Part shown: positions 1-6,806 of the stretch, piece after piece
Numbering within the stretch: the first letter of the stretch is position 1
Layout: the number at the start of each line of letters is the position of its first letter
Assembly: GCA_002306745.1 (NCBI GenBank)
Contig: DBSW01000084.1
Span: forward strand, 1-20,085
Direction of reading: 5' to 3'
Source of the DNA: Dehalococcoidia bacterium UBA1332
GTDB taxonomy: Bacteria; Chloroflexota; Dehalococcoidia; Lucifugimonadales; Lucifugimonadaceae
Length of the DNA stretch: 20,085 nt
Notes under the pieces: generated by a model
The model's input: only the letters and a program-made list of their open reading frames with translations
What the model was told of the DNA's origin: nothing
Databases searched by the model: none
Translations under genes and position numbers: made by a program

Positions 1-66
1 TAAATCAAGGTTTTACTATCTAAACTGGTTGGCATACCTTCTTATTAAAAACGAGAACCCTCACAT

Positions 67-816
67 ATGATTATTAAAACTCCAATTCCCAAGATTGATA
101 TTGAGCGTCCGTCCCCTGATCTAATTAAACGGCTTGAGGGTATCGGTAGTGCAATGGCATCGGGTGAATTGCGTAAACTTGGAATCAAAATTTCTGTATT
201 GGATGGGGTCAAGTCATTCACTCCAGGTAAAACAGTGGTAGGGCCAGCGATCACACTCCAGTACCTGCCCAAACGAGAGGATCAGTACCCTGAAGGTGAG
301 TACCGTGATCCTGAAGCTCAAGTTCATCGTCACGCTCTATATCATGCTCAGGCAGGCGACATAATTGTGGTTGATGGACGTGGTGAAGTCAGTAGTGGTG
401 TTTTTGGCGACATGATGTTGACTTACTTAAAGGGGAGGGGTGGACTCGGAGTTATTATTGACGGTGCTATCCGTGATTATGGTGGAGCGAAAGATTTGGG
501 TCTTGGTCTGTGGCTGAAAGGTGTAACCCCTTATTCTCATACTCAGACCGTTCAGTTCCCATATGCATATAACGTTCCGATTGATTGCGGTGGAACTTTG
601 GTAATGCCTGGCGACATTATGATTGCTGATGACGATGGAGCAGTTGTCGTTCCAAAACAGCTAGCTGAACAGCTCGCCGACGCTGGCAATGAACATGCGG
701 AATGGGAAGAGTTCACTAGAATCAAGTTGTCTGAAGGGGGAGACCTTCGGAAGTATTATCCACTTTCTGATGAAGGTCGAGCGGAATACGAAGAATGGAA
801 AAAGTCTAACGATTAA
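67..816 (+). CDS. RraA-like / HMG aldolase-family protein
   Basis: A 249-residue protein of the RraA/4-hydroxy-4-methyl-2-oxoglutarate aldolase fold, often mis-named a dimethylmenaquinone methyltransferase. Visible family signatures are the GDIIVVDGRGEVSSG strand (residues 97-111), a conserved acidic position after FG (D115), the DGAIRD motif at 132-137 whose Arg136-Asp137 pair corresponds to the substrate and metal-binding Arg-Asp of HMG/CHA aldolase, and the late glycine-rich stretch ending in DDDGAVVVP near residue 196. With R-D and the acidic residue intact, a divalent-metal lyase acting on a 2-oxo acid is more likely than an RNase E inhibitor, but the substrate cannot be read from sequence. 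The charged C-terminal tail (about 213-249) matches longer members of the family. The ATG has no good Shine-Dalgarno (SD). trmL follows 52 bp later on the same strand with no metabolic link. Confidence 0.85.
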   Translation: MIIKTPIPKIDIERPSPDLIKRLEGIGSAMASGELRKLGIKISVLDGVKSFTPGKTVVGPAITLQYLPKREDQYPEGEYRDPEAQVHRHALYHAQAGDIIVVDGRGEVSSGVFGDMMLTYLKGRGGLGVIIDGAIRDYGGAKDLGLGLWLKGVTPYSHTQTVQFPYAYNVPIDCGGTLVMPGDIMIADDDGAVVVPKQLAEQLADAGNEHAEWEEFTRIKLSEGGDLRKYYPLSDEGRAEYEEWKKSND

Positions 817-868
817 TATTTGATGCGTAGCCGATTTTCACCTGCAGGATTAAAAGAGCATTTCAACC

Positions 869-1360
869 ATGCCGTTCAATGTAGTTTTGGTTGCACCCGA
901 AATTCCACATAACACCGGTAACATCATACGGTTATGTGCTAACACCGGTGCTCGTCTCCACTTGGTCAAACCGTTAGGGTTTGAATTGACAAAGAAGGCG
1001 CTGCGGCGAGCAGCTCTGGACTACCAACATTTAGTTGATGTAACCATTCATGAAACTATAGATTCACTAATAAATATAGTCGATATAGAACGCACATTCG
1101 TTACCACTTCTGGTGGTGAAGCGCGATATGATCAGATGGCTTATAAAGACGGAGATACGGTCATATTCGGTTCAGAAAGTGTTGGCCTGCCCGTTGACTT
1201 GCTAGAAAGGTTTCCTGATGAACGTACATTGGGAATTCCAATGATGTCGGCAAATCGAAGCATTAACATTGCTAACGCAGTCTCTATCGTTGTGTACGAG
1301 ATGTGGCGTCAACAGTCATTTTTGGGTGCTAGTGTGCAACCGCGTCAGTACTATTCATGA
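869..1360 (+). CDS. trmL: tRNA (cytidine/uridine-34-2'-O)-methyltransferase TrmL
   Basis: A 163-residue SPOUT-class methyltransferase that closely follows E. coli TrmL (YibK), the enzyme that 2'-O-methylates the wobble base of tRNA-Leu isoacceptors using S-adenosylmethionine. All three SPOUT motifs are visible: PEIPHNTGNIIRLCANTG at residues 10-27 (catalytic-type Asn15 and Arg21), the FGSESVGLP loop at 100-108, and IPMMSANRSINIANAVSIVV at 123-142, which builds the trefoil-knot cofactor site. YEMWRQ at 143-148 is also typical. The length matches the family (about 155-160). The start is the only ATG ahead of motif 1. It has only a weak purine run upstream and may be read from the rraA-like transcript. 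The enzyme is cytoplasmic. DusB lies two genes downstream, so two tRNA-modifying enzymes are near each other, though not in a tight operon. Confidence 0.95.
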   Translation: MPFNVVLVAPEIPHNTGNIIRLCANTGARLHLVKPLGFELTKKALRRAALDYQHLVDVTIHETIDSLINIVDIERTFVTTSGGEARYDQMAYKDGDTVIFGSESVGLPVDLLERFPDERTLGIPMMSANRSINIANAVSIVVYEMWRQQSFLGASVQPRQYYS

Positions 1361-1505
1361 TGCCTTGCTGGTAACGAAGTAGTTTAATCTGACCGAACGT
1401 TAGGGAAATCTGCAAACTGTTTGAATCTTCCTTGGATGGATTAATGCGTCCCGCAAGATGTATTTATTGTCGAGTCCTTGGGTAATTTTTTATTTGGAGT
1501 CGGTG

Positions 1506-1844
1506 ATGCTGTTTTTCCTTCTTGCCAACTTAACTGACGACGGTCTGCAGGCTTGTGTTGAAAATCCTGACTTTTTTGCTGAAGCTTGTGACACGGTAGA
1601 GGTTCCAGGTGCACGCCTGCTTTCCAGATATGCCACTCTTGGCCAGTATGATTTCGTCGTATTAGTTGAAGCAGATAGTGCACAGACAATGTCTAGACTA
1701 TCGGTAGTTTTAGGTGCGAACGGCCACGTACATGTTGAGTCTATGCAGGCAATTACTGCTCATCTGATGTCTGAACGCGAGGAGCAACTGATTAGGGGTA
1801 GCACACCAAAACAGCAAATCGATCCAACTCAGGCAGCGAGTTAA
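1506..1844 (+). CDS. GYD-domain protein
   Basis: A 112-residue protein with a GYD-type domain, a small alpha/beta fold of unknown function common in archaea and environmental bacteria. The signature is the segment LATLTDDG-like N-terminal strand (here LLANLTDDG), the central YATLGQYDFVVLVEA (GQYD in place of GRYD) and the closing HVHVESMQAITAH. The open frame could begin at 1458, but ATG 1506 is preferred: GGAG at 1496-1499 lies 6 nt upstream, and the shorter form begins exactly at the first strand of the fold, as in family members. The 16 extra residues of the longer form resemble nothing. The tail (last about 20 residues) is polar and probably disordered. No enzymatic residues are recognisable. 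Members are thought to be ligand-binding or oligomeric small proteins, which is inference only. It stands alone, with 145 bp before it and 262 bp after. Confidence 0.8.
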   Translation: MLFFLLANLTDDGLQACVENPDFFAEACDTVEVPGARLLSRYATLGQYDFVVLVEADSAQTMSRLSVVLGANGHVHVESMQAITAHLMSEREEQLIRGSTPKQQIDPTQAAS

Positions 1845-2094
1845 CCGTGGGTAAAGGTTATGTTCTCAGGGATTAGCATAGTTATATTCTCCACCCTATA
1901 TTTGACTTCGAAAGTTGCCGTTTTGTCGTCTTGCCTACATCCTTCATCACACTAGCTTATGACTGGCCCTGTTCTTGAGCCATCGTTGAAAATTCCTTGA
2001 TAATCTACCTTCCCCTAATCGATTCTGATGAAACTGTAGCTACATCTCTGTTAGTTGATCGTAATACAACTATGAGTCGGACTACTGTTGTTCG

Positions 2095-2107
2095 TATACT
2101 CAATGGA
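2095..2107 (+). promoter_or_regulatory. Possible -10 element for leaderless dusB transcript
   Basis: TATACT at 2095-2100 matches the sigma-70 -10 consensus at 5 of 6 positions and lies 6 bp before the dusB ATG at 2107, so transcription would begin at or next to the start codon. No SD is present in the preceding 20 bp, which is consistent. The hexamer 17 bp upstream (ATGAGT at 2072-2077) is only a weak -35. This is inference from spacing alone. Confidence 0.35.
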
Positions 2108-3096
2108 TGATTATTGGCAATGTTGAAGTAAAAAGCCTTACACGTCTTGCACCGATGGCAGGAATATCGAATGCTGCTTTTCGCATGGTTGCGCGAGAGT
2201 GTGGAAGCGCTTTGACGACTAGTGAAGAAATAGACGCCCAGGGAATTTTTCGCAAAAACGCTAAGACTCGCTACGACATTGCCAATTATTTACCAGAAGA
2301 AAAGCCTATTGCATTGCAGATTCTAGGTGCAGACGCGGACACACTGGTTCCAGGCGCACAGTGGTTACAGGATCAAGGTGCGGACATCATAGATCTTAAT
2401 ATGGGATGTCCGGTTAAAAAGATCACTAAGACAGGTCGAGGTTCGGCTCTTATGAAAGATGTAGCCAAAACGTCGAAGATTCTCGAAGCAATGCGAAATG
2501 CGATAGAAATTCCATTTACAATCAAAATTCGGAGCGGTTGGGACGAGAAGCACGTTAATGCTGTCGAGATCGCTAGGATGGCTGAAGACGTAGGAGTCGA
2601 TGCAATCACAGTTCATCCACGTACTCGTTCTCAGCAATTTAGTGGTATGTCAAAATGGGAGATGATTGCGGAGGTTGTCGATGCTGTTAACATTCCGATT
2701 ACTGGTAACGGTGATGTGAAATCTATGTCTGATGCTAGACGTATGGTTGCAGAAACCGGCGTCGAGTCGGTGATGATCGGGCGGGGAGCTATGGGTAAGC
2801 CATGGGTTTTCGATGAGTCTTTTGAAAGTTTGACCGATCAAGCTAAGTATGATTACCAGACTCGTGTGATAAACCGACACATACAGTTGATAATTGAACT
2901 TTTCCCCGAACATTTTGGGCTGGTGCAAATGCAAAAACATTTATCTTGGTACGCAGGCGGACGCGAACGTGTACGATCTTTTCGCGTCCAACTTTTCAGT
3001 GCCCGCACATACGATGAAACCCGAGAGATATTCGACAAATATTGGGAATCCGTGAATCCAAAAAATGCCGAACAGCTTGATATGGCAGTAGTTTAG
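2107..3096 (+). CDS. dusB: tRNA-dihydrouridine synthase, DusB type
   Basis: A 329-residue flavoenzyme that reduces specific uridines in the tRNA D-loop to dihydrouridine using FMN and NADPH. The TIM-barrel signatures are in order: LAPMAGISNAAFR (residues 14-26, FMN binding), the catalytic cysteine Cys101 in NMGCPVKKI, Lys140 in FTIKIRSGWD, His170 in TVHPRTRSQQFSG, then NGDV (201-204) and MIGRGAMGKPW (223-233), which hold the FMN phosphate. A short C-terminal helical RNA-binding domain follows (about 245-318). Length and motif set fit DusB. The start codon is fixed by family alignment. It has no SD, but a TATACT hexamer ends 6 bp before the ATG, which would suit a leaderless mRNA (see regulatory entry). 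The gene converges on the sulfatase, with an inverted repeat between them. Confidence 0.95.
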   Translation: MIIGNVEVKSLTRLAPMAGISNAAFRMVARECGSALTTSEEIDAQGIFRKNAKTRYDIANYLPEEKPIALQILGADADTLVPGAQWLQDQGADIIDLNMGCPVKKITKTGRGSALMKDVAKTSKILEAMRNAIEIPFTIKIRSGWDEKHVNAVEIARMAEDVGVDAITVHPRTRSQQFSGMSKWEMIAEVVDAVNIPITGNGDVKSMSDARRMVAETGVESVMIGRGAMGKPWVFDESFESLTDQAKYDYQTRVINRHIQLIIELFPEHFGLVQMQKHLSWYAGGRERVRSFRVQLFSARTYDETREIFDKYWESVNPKNAEQLDMAVV

Positions 3097-3132
3097 TTTT
3101 CACCCTTATAGTCATGTTTTTAAGTGAAAACT
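3095..3132. terminator. Inverted repeat between convergent dusB and sulfatase
   Basis: A perfect 9-bp inverted repeat, AGTTTTCAC at 3095-3103 and GTGAAAACT at 3124-3132, is separated by 20 bp and begins at the dusB stop codon. It lies in the 45-bp space between two converging genes, so it could end transcription from both sides. Neither direction shows a clean uridine run after the stem, and the loop is long, so the terminator call is tentative. Confidence 0.45.
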
Positions 3133-3141
3133 TGAACAAAT

Positions 3142-4614
3142 TTAAATCGTAGGCAGCTGCATTTTGTCACCTGTTTTGTCTTGCCAAATTCGAATACGTG
3201 CAGCCATGTCGCGAATTCGATCTTTGTTTTCTATATCTTCAAACAGGTTATTTAATTCAGCAGGATCTGAGTTTAGATCGTAAAGTTCGCATCTGTCTCC
3301 AGGAGAGAGATTAAGTTTCCAGCGATCACCTGTTACAACCCCTCGCCACGGCACCGAGACCATGCGATTGATTTCTGGAGAACCCAAGTTGCGATCGCCC
3401 ATACCATTCCATTGAATAAATACGTCGTTGTCTGATAGATCGGTCTTGCCGGTTAAAACTTCACGTAATGATTTGCCTTCTAGATGTTCAGGAATATCGC
3501 TTCCGGAAAGATCAAGTAAAGTCGGAACAAGGTCAACTTGTCCAACGGAGCCCGGAATGCGTGTTTGAATACTGTTATTCATCCATGGAACATGTAACAA
3601 GAAGGGGACGTTTGAAGCCTCTTCATAAAGTGTCCTCTTTTCGAGCATCCCATGGTCTCCAGCCATCTCTCCATGTTCACTCGTGAAAACAATTATTGTG
3701 TTGTCTGCCTGTCCACTGGCTTCAAGTGAATCGAAAATTATGCCTAGCTGATTGTCAACAAGTGTGACATTTGCAAAATACTGAGCTCTTAGTTTTCGAA
3801 ACCCTTTTTCAGTAGTGGTATCGTGGACATCTCCACCAGCTTCTCCTAAGGGATTAGTGCCACCACCCATGTAGTAATCAGAACGAAGACGGTTCACCAA
3901 TGATCCGGAATCCGGACGGCGCCGGAATCCAGGTCCTACTTCGATTTCGTTGGGATCGTACAGATCGTTAAGTGGTCCAGTGTATGGTGGATGAGGTTCA
4001 AAAAAGTTAACGTAGAGCATCCATGGCTGGTCGCCATATTCGCTTTCAGGGAATTCTCTTATGAACTTTGATGCGGTATGACCAAGGAATCCAGCTTGAG
4101 TTTGTTCTTCGGTAAGCTCTGCTTCTCCAACCCATCCTTCATACGATACTTTTACTGAAGGTGGTTCCACGCCATGATCTCGTAACCATTGATTGTATGG
4201 CGCTTCTTTATATCGGTATTCTTTTCGGGTAACCCGTAACCTGTGAAAGTCTTCTACTGCCTCCCAAGTATCGAAGCCATGTTGGGCTATCATGTCATCG
4301 CCAAGATGCCATTTACCCATGTGTGCTTTGTAGTATTCATCGTCGATCATTTCACCAATTGTTGGGATGTCACGCGATAGGGGGATGTTGTTTCGTTGAA
4401 GGCCAGTTGCGTATGGGTATAAACCCGTCATGATTGATGCCCGAGCAGGCGTGCAAACAGGTTGGGTGACATAGGTGTTTTCGAATACGAAACTTTTGTC
4501 GGCTAACTTGTCGAGATTAGGGGTCTTGATCCATTTGTTACCGTATGCGCGCATTGAATCTCTTCGTTGCTGGTCAGTCAGAATGAATAGAATGTTTGGT
4601 TTTTGATCCCGCAT
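3142..4614 (-). CDS. Cysteine-type (formylglycine) sulfatase
   Basis: A 490-residue sulfatase of the alkaline-phosphatase superfamily, predicted to hydrolyse a sulfate ester. The activation motif is VCTPARASIMTGLYP (residues 53-67). Cys54 would be oxidised to formylglycine by a separate maturase. Other landmarks are PNILFILTDQQR (6-17, first metal residue Asp14), MGKWHLG (99-105), NFFEPHPPY (203-211), FTSEHGEMAGDHG (310-322) and the C-terminal YDLNSDPAELNNLF (445-458) typical of the family. The second metal-binding position, usually Asp in SDHG, is Glu313. There is no signal peptide: the first strand of the fold starts at residue 7, so the enzyme looks cytoplasmic and would act on imported substrate. 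The substrate is not predictable. The start is ATG 4614 with only a distant AAAGG upstream. It is transcribed alone, divergently from the cupin gene. Confidence 0.93.
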   Translation of the reverse strand: MRDQKPNILFILTDQQRRDSMRAYGNKWIKTPNLDKLADKSFVFENTYVTQPVCTPARASIMTGLYPYATGLQRNNIPLSRDIPTIGEMIDDEYYKAHMGKWHLGDDMIAQHGFDTWEAVEDFHRLRVTRKEYRYKEAPYNQWLRDHGVEPPSVKVSYEGWVGEAELTEEQTQAGFLGHTASKFIREFPESEYGDQPWMLYVNFFEPHPPYTGPLNDLYDPNEIEVGPGFRRRPDSGSLVNRLRSDYYMGGGTNPLGEAGGDVHDTTTEKGFRKLRAQYFANVTLVDNQLGIIFDSLEASGQADNTIIVFTSEHGEMAGDHGMLEKRTLYEEASNVPFLLHVPWMNNSIQTRIPGSVGQVDLVPTLLDLSGSDIPEHLEGKSLREVLTGKTDLSDNDVFIQWNGMGDRNLGSPEINRMVSVPWRGVVTGDRWKLNLSPGDRCELYDLNSDPAELNNLFEDIENKDRIRDMAARIRIWQDKTGDKMQLPTI

Positions 4615-4807
4615 TAATGGATTGAACCTTTGAAATTTGGTTGATTTATTTTGTTGAGTGTCTGTGTTTGTTTACTTCGAGTAAGTTTATTTCATCATAA
4701 CTCCCGCTAGACATCGTACGATAATGATTTGAGATTTTTCGTGACCTTTCATTCAGAAGGCAATAGAATTGCTAAACAACATTTTCGTAGTTGATGCTCG
4801 CTTGTGA

Positions 4808-4819
4808 TAGCGTTCGCTA
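4808..4819. repeat. 12-bp palindrome abutting the cupin ribosome-binding site
   Basis: TAGCGTTCGCTA at 4808-4819 is a perfect palindrome. Its last base is the first base of the AGAGGA ribosome-binding site (4819-4824) of the cupin gene. A protein bound here, or a short stem in the RNA, would sit on the translation start. It could also be chance. Confidence 0.3.
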
Positions 4820-4831
4820 GAGGATCTTCGT

Positions 4832-5233
4832 TTGGCAGATAAGTCAGAATTAACAGCTGAGATTAAGTTTGAATCCACGAATAAAAAGAAGCGCGTAGAT
4901 CGCCCCTGGGGCTCTTACGAAATTCTTACCACGGGGCCAGGTTTTCAAGCAAAACGTCTTATTGTGCAGCCAGCAAAACGTCTCTCACTTCAGTGGCATC
5001 GCCACCGTGATGAAACATGGGTGGTCGCTCGTGGCACTGCACGCGTTACTGTGGGCGTTGAAGAGCTTACGTTGGGTCGTGGCCAAACGATGCATGTGTC
5101 GAGAAATATTCATCATCGAATCGAAAATATTTCTTCTGTGGAGCCACTTGAGATTATTGAAGTACAGACCGGTGATTATCTTGGTGAGGACGATATAGTT
5201 CGAATCGAAGATGATTTTGGAAGATCTGACTGA
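4832..5233 (+). CDS. Cupin, mannose-6-phosphate isomerase type II-like
   Basis: A 133-residue single-domain cupin resembling the C-terminal isomerase domain of bifunctional ManC/AlgA proteins, which interconvert mannose-6-P and fructose-6-P. The evidence is the family opening RPWGSYEIL (24-32), LSLQWHRHRDETWVV (51-65) supplying metal ligands His56, His58 and Glu61, the second cupin motif with HHRIEN (94-99), and the closing EVQTGDYLGEDDIVRIEDDFGR. Standalone versions of this domain occur widely, and their isomerase activity is not always shown. The start is TTG 4832: AGAGGA at 4819-4824 lies 7 nt upstream and no ATG precedes the domain. No nucleotidyltransferase partner is in the window, so a role in mannose or GDP-mannose metabolism is inferred only from the fold. 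It diverges from the sulfatase (217 bp apart) and converges on the enolase-family gene. Confidence 0.88.
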   Translation: MADKSELTAEIKFESTNKKKRVDRPWGSYEILTTGPGFQAKRLIVQPAKRLSLQWHRHRDETWVVARGTARVTVGVEELTLGRGQTMHVSRNIHHRIENISSVEPLEIIEVQTGDYLGEDDIVRIEDDFGRSD

Positions 5234-5305
5234 CCTCTAATTGCTACTTTATCCAAAAGGGATGTTATTGAAATTATTTTAGTGCCACCGATCCGTCTTC
5301 TGTAA

Positions 5306-5351
5306 TTACTTTCACGATTAGAAAGCGTGAAAGTAAAAAGGTTTTTACTTT
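5306..5351. terminator. Overlapping hairpins between convergent genes
   Basis: Two perfect inverted repeats share an arm. TTACTTTCACG (5306-5316) pairs with CGTGAAAGTAA (5326-5336) across a 9-nt loop, and AAAGTAAAAA (5330-5339) pairs with TTTTTACTTT (5342-5351) across GG. The two stems are mutually exclusive. They lie between the converging cupin and enolase-family genes. On the minus strand the second repeat ends in a T-rich arm, and on the plus strand the first stem is followed by a T-run starting at 5342. Bidirectional termination is the simplest reading. Confidence 0.65.
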
Positions 5352-5445
5352 GGCGATTTTCAATGACTTACTCTGTACTCATATCTTTAGATTAGTGATT
5401 GGTTAGATCTTCATTCAATTACGCTTTTGCCTTGAGACGACGGAT

Positions 5446-6579
5446 TTATCTGTCCTGAACGCTGCCGTCGAAACCTATAGGTGTGTCAAGTATCTTCGGG
5501 TTTTCAGGGCCTTTTAGAGTTTCTTTGTTTAGTTCAACACCTAATCCTGGTCCGTCTGGAACGATTAGGTACCCATCGATTAAATTAAGCGGTTTGATTA
5601 GTAGATTACTTTTTGGTGGTTCTGATTCTCCTGTGTACTCTTGAAGAGCGAAATTTGGAATGCACGCATCTAGTTGGACACAGGCTGCGGTGCTCACAGG
5701 TGAAAGCGGATTGTGAGGAATGACTTTTACATGTTTCGCTTCAGCCATCGCCGAAACTTTCTTTGATCCAGAAAGTCCACCACATAGGCAAAGGTCAGGT
5801 CGAATGTACGCAGCGGCGTTCGCTTTGAGCAGTTGCTCATACTCGAATATAGTCGTGAACCTTTCACCGGTAGCAATCGGGATATTACATTGATCGGCGA
5901 TCTCACCCATCCTGGCCGGGCTGTCAGGCAGCATTGGGTCTTCATAGAAGAAGGGGTTGAACTGTTCTAGACGCCGACCTAACCAGATACTTTCTGCCGG
6001 GTTCATTTGACGATGTATTTCGACACAAATATCTACGCTACTACCAACTGCGTCTTTTACCGCTCCCACTCGCTCGACTGCTTCATCAGCCCATTCCGTG
6101 TATGACTTATGTAAATAGTAGTCTGGTGGGAAGGGTGTAAATCTGACCGCAGTAAAGCCCTCTTTAGCAGCTGATAATGCATTTGTGACAAGTTCATCTT
6201 TTGTTGTTCCCCCGACATGCATGTAACAGCGAACTTTATCCCGTGTTTTGCCTCCCATGAGATCGTATATCGGAACTTCAAGTCTTTTGCCCTTGATGTC
6301 CCAAAGAGCTATGTCTATTGAGGATAGTGCGCCTTGCACCACCGACCCCATGAAGTGTGATGACCGATATAGCCACTGGTAGTGATGCTCTATCAAGTTA
6401 GGATCTTGCCCTACAAGGTAGTCAGCCATTGTATCGACCATGGTCTTGGTCGGGCGTTGCCAACCGTGAACTCCGCCTTCACCGATCCCAATGGTGCCGT
6501 CTTCACAGTAGATTTGAATCAATAGCCATCGATCCCATAGGATTGTTTCGACTCTTTCTATTTTGGTTGATTTAGACAT
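5446..6579 (-). CDS. Enolase-superfamily sugar-acid dehydratase, galactonate dehydratase-like
   Basis: A 377-residue member of the mandelate racemase subgroup, closest in layout to D-galactonate dehydratase (DgoD), which removes water from an aldonic acid to give a 2-keto-3-deoxy acid. The capping domain spans about 1-120 and the barrel the rest. Predicted Mg ligands are Glu187, Glu213 (in FYEDPM) and Glu239 (in ATGERF). Candidate acid/base residues are His189 (in VEIHR), His289 (in IPHNPLSP) and Glu314 (in LQEY). Every one of these lies exactly four residues after its counterpart in E. coli DgoD (183, 209, 235, 185, 285, 310 as recalled). The first ligand is Glu rather than the usual Asp of the DxH motif. 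The substrate is unknown; sugar acids are the likely class. It is divergent from the D-aminoacylase gene across a 227-bp region that holds two palindromes. Confidence 0.9.
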   Translation of the reverse strand: MSKSTKIERVETILWDRWLLIQIYCEDGTIGIGEGGVHGWQRPTKTMVDTMADYLVGQDPNLIEHHYQWLYRSSHFMGSVVQGALSSIDIALWDIKGKRLEVPIYDLMGGKTRDKVRCYMHVGGTTKDELVTNALSAAKEGFTAVRFTPFPPDYYLHKSYTEWADEAVERVGAVKDAVGSSVDICVEIHRQMNPAESIWLGRRLEQFNPFFYEDPMLPDSPARMGEIADQCNIPIATGERFTTIFEYEQLLKANAAAYIRPDLCLCGGLSGSKKVSAMAEAKHVKVIPHNPLSPVSTAACVQLDACIPNFALQEYTGESEPPKSNLLIKPLNLIDGYLIVPDGPGLGVELNKETLKGPENPKILDTPIGFDGSVQDR

Positions 6580-6671
6580 GTTGAAATGATCCGTTTTATG
6601 GTGAGTGGCTTAAAGTCAGTAAATACCGTCTTATTTTCGTCATTTGCGGATGAAGTTATCTCCTAATTGAT

Positions 6672-6708
6672 TGAGATACAAGATCAATCTGGATTGTCTT
6701 GTAGCTCA
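6672..6708. promoter_or_regulatory. 37-bp imperfect inverted repeat, candidate operator
   Basis: Left arm TGAG (6672-6675), TACAAGA (6677-6683) and CAATC (6685-6689) mirrors right arm GATTG (6692-6696), TCTTGTA (6697-6703) and CTCA (6705-6708), around a 2-bp centre. One mismatch (6676/6704) and one unpaired base (6684) interrupt 16 matching pairs. It lies midway between the divergent enolase-family and D-aminoacylase genes, about 100 bp from each start, with no T-run on either side. A shared operator fits better than a terminator. Confidence 0.5.
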
Positions 6709-6717
6709 CTGAGAGTT

Positions 6718-6730
6718 ATAACGACGTTAT
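6718..6730. repeat. 13-bp palindrome ATAACG-A-CGTTAT
   Basis: Perfect 6-bp arms sit around a single central base, 10 bp beyond the larger inverted repeat at 6672-6708 and 77 bp before the D-aminoacylase start. The odd-length symmetric form is typical of dimeric regulator sites, but no family can be named. Confidence 0.3.
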
Positions 6731-6806
6731 GCTGATAATTTTTGAGTACAGGCTTGAAAGGTTTGTTATTCGGTATAAATACAAGTGATATAAGAGGAAC
6801 ACTTAT

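Noticed and set aside
67..816. Reading the first gene as RraA, the RNase E inhibitor, linked to RNase Y further on.
   Set aside because: The Arg-Asp metal/substrate motif favours an aldolase-type enzyme, and the gene is over 10 kb away from rny.
1845..2106. The 262-bp gap before dusB was examined for a tRNA or small RNA.
   Set aside because: No T-loop GGTTCGA-like sequence, no cloverleaf pairing and no terminator-like hairpin were found.
2365..3038. Several open frames on the minus strand inside dusB (61-96 codons).
   Set aside because: They overlap a strongly supported gene, have no SD, and their translations show no family resemblance.
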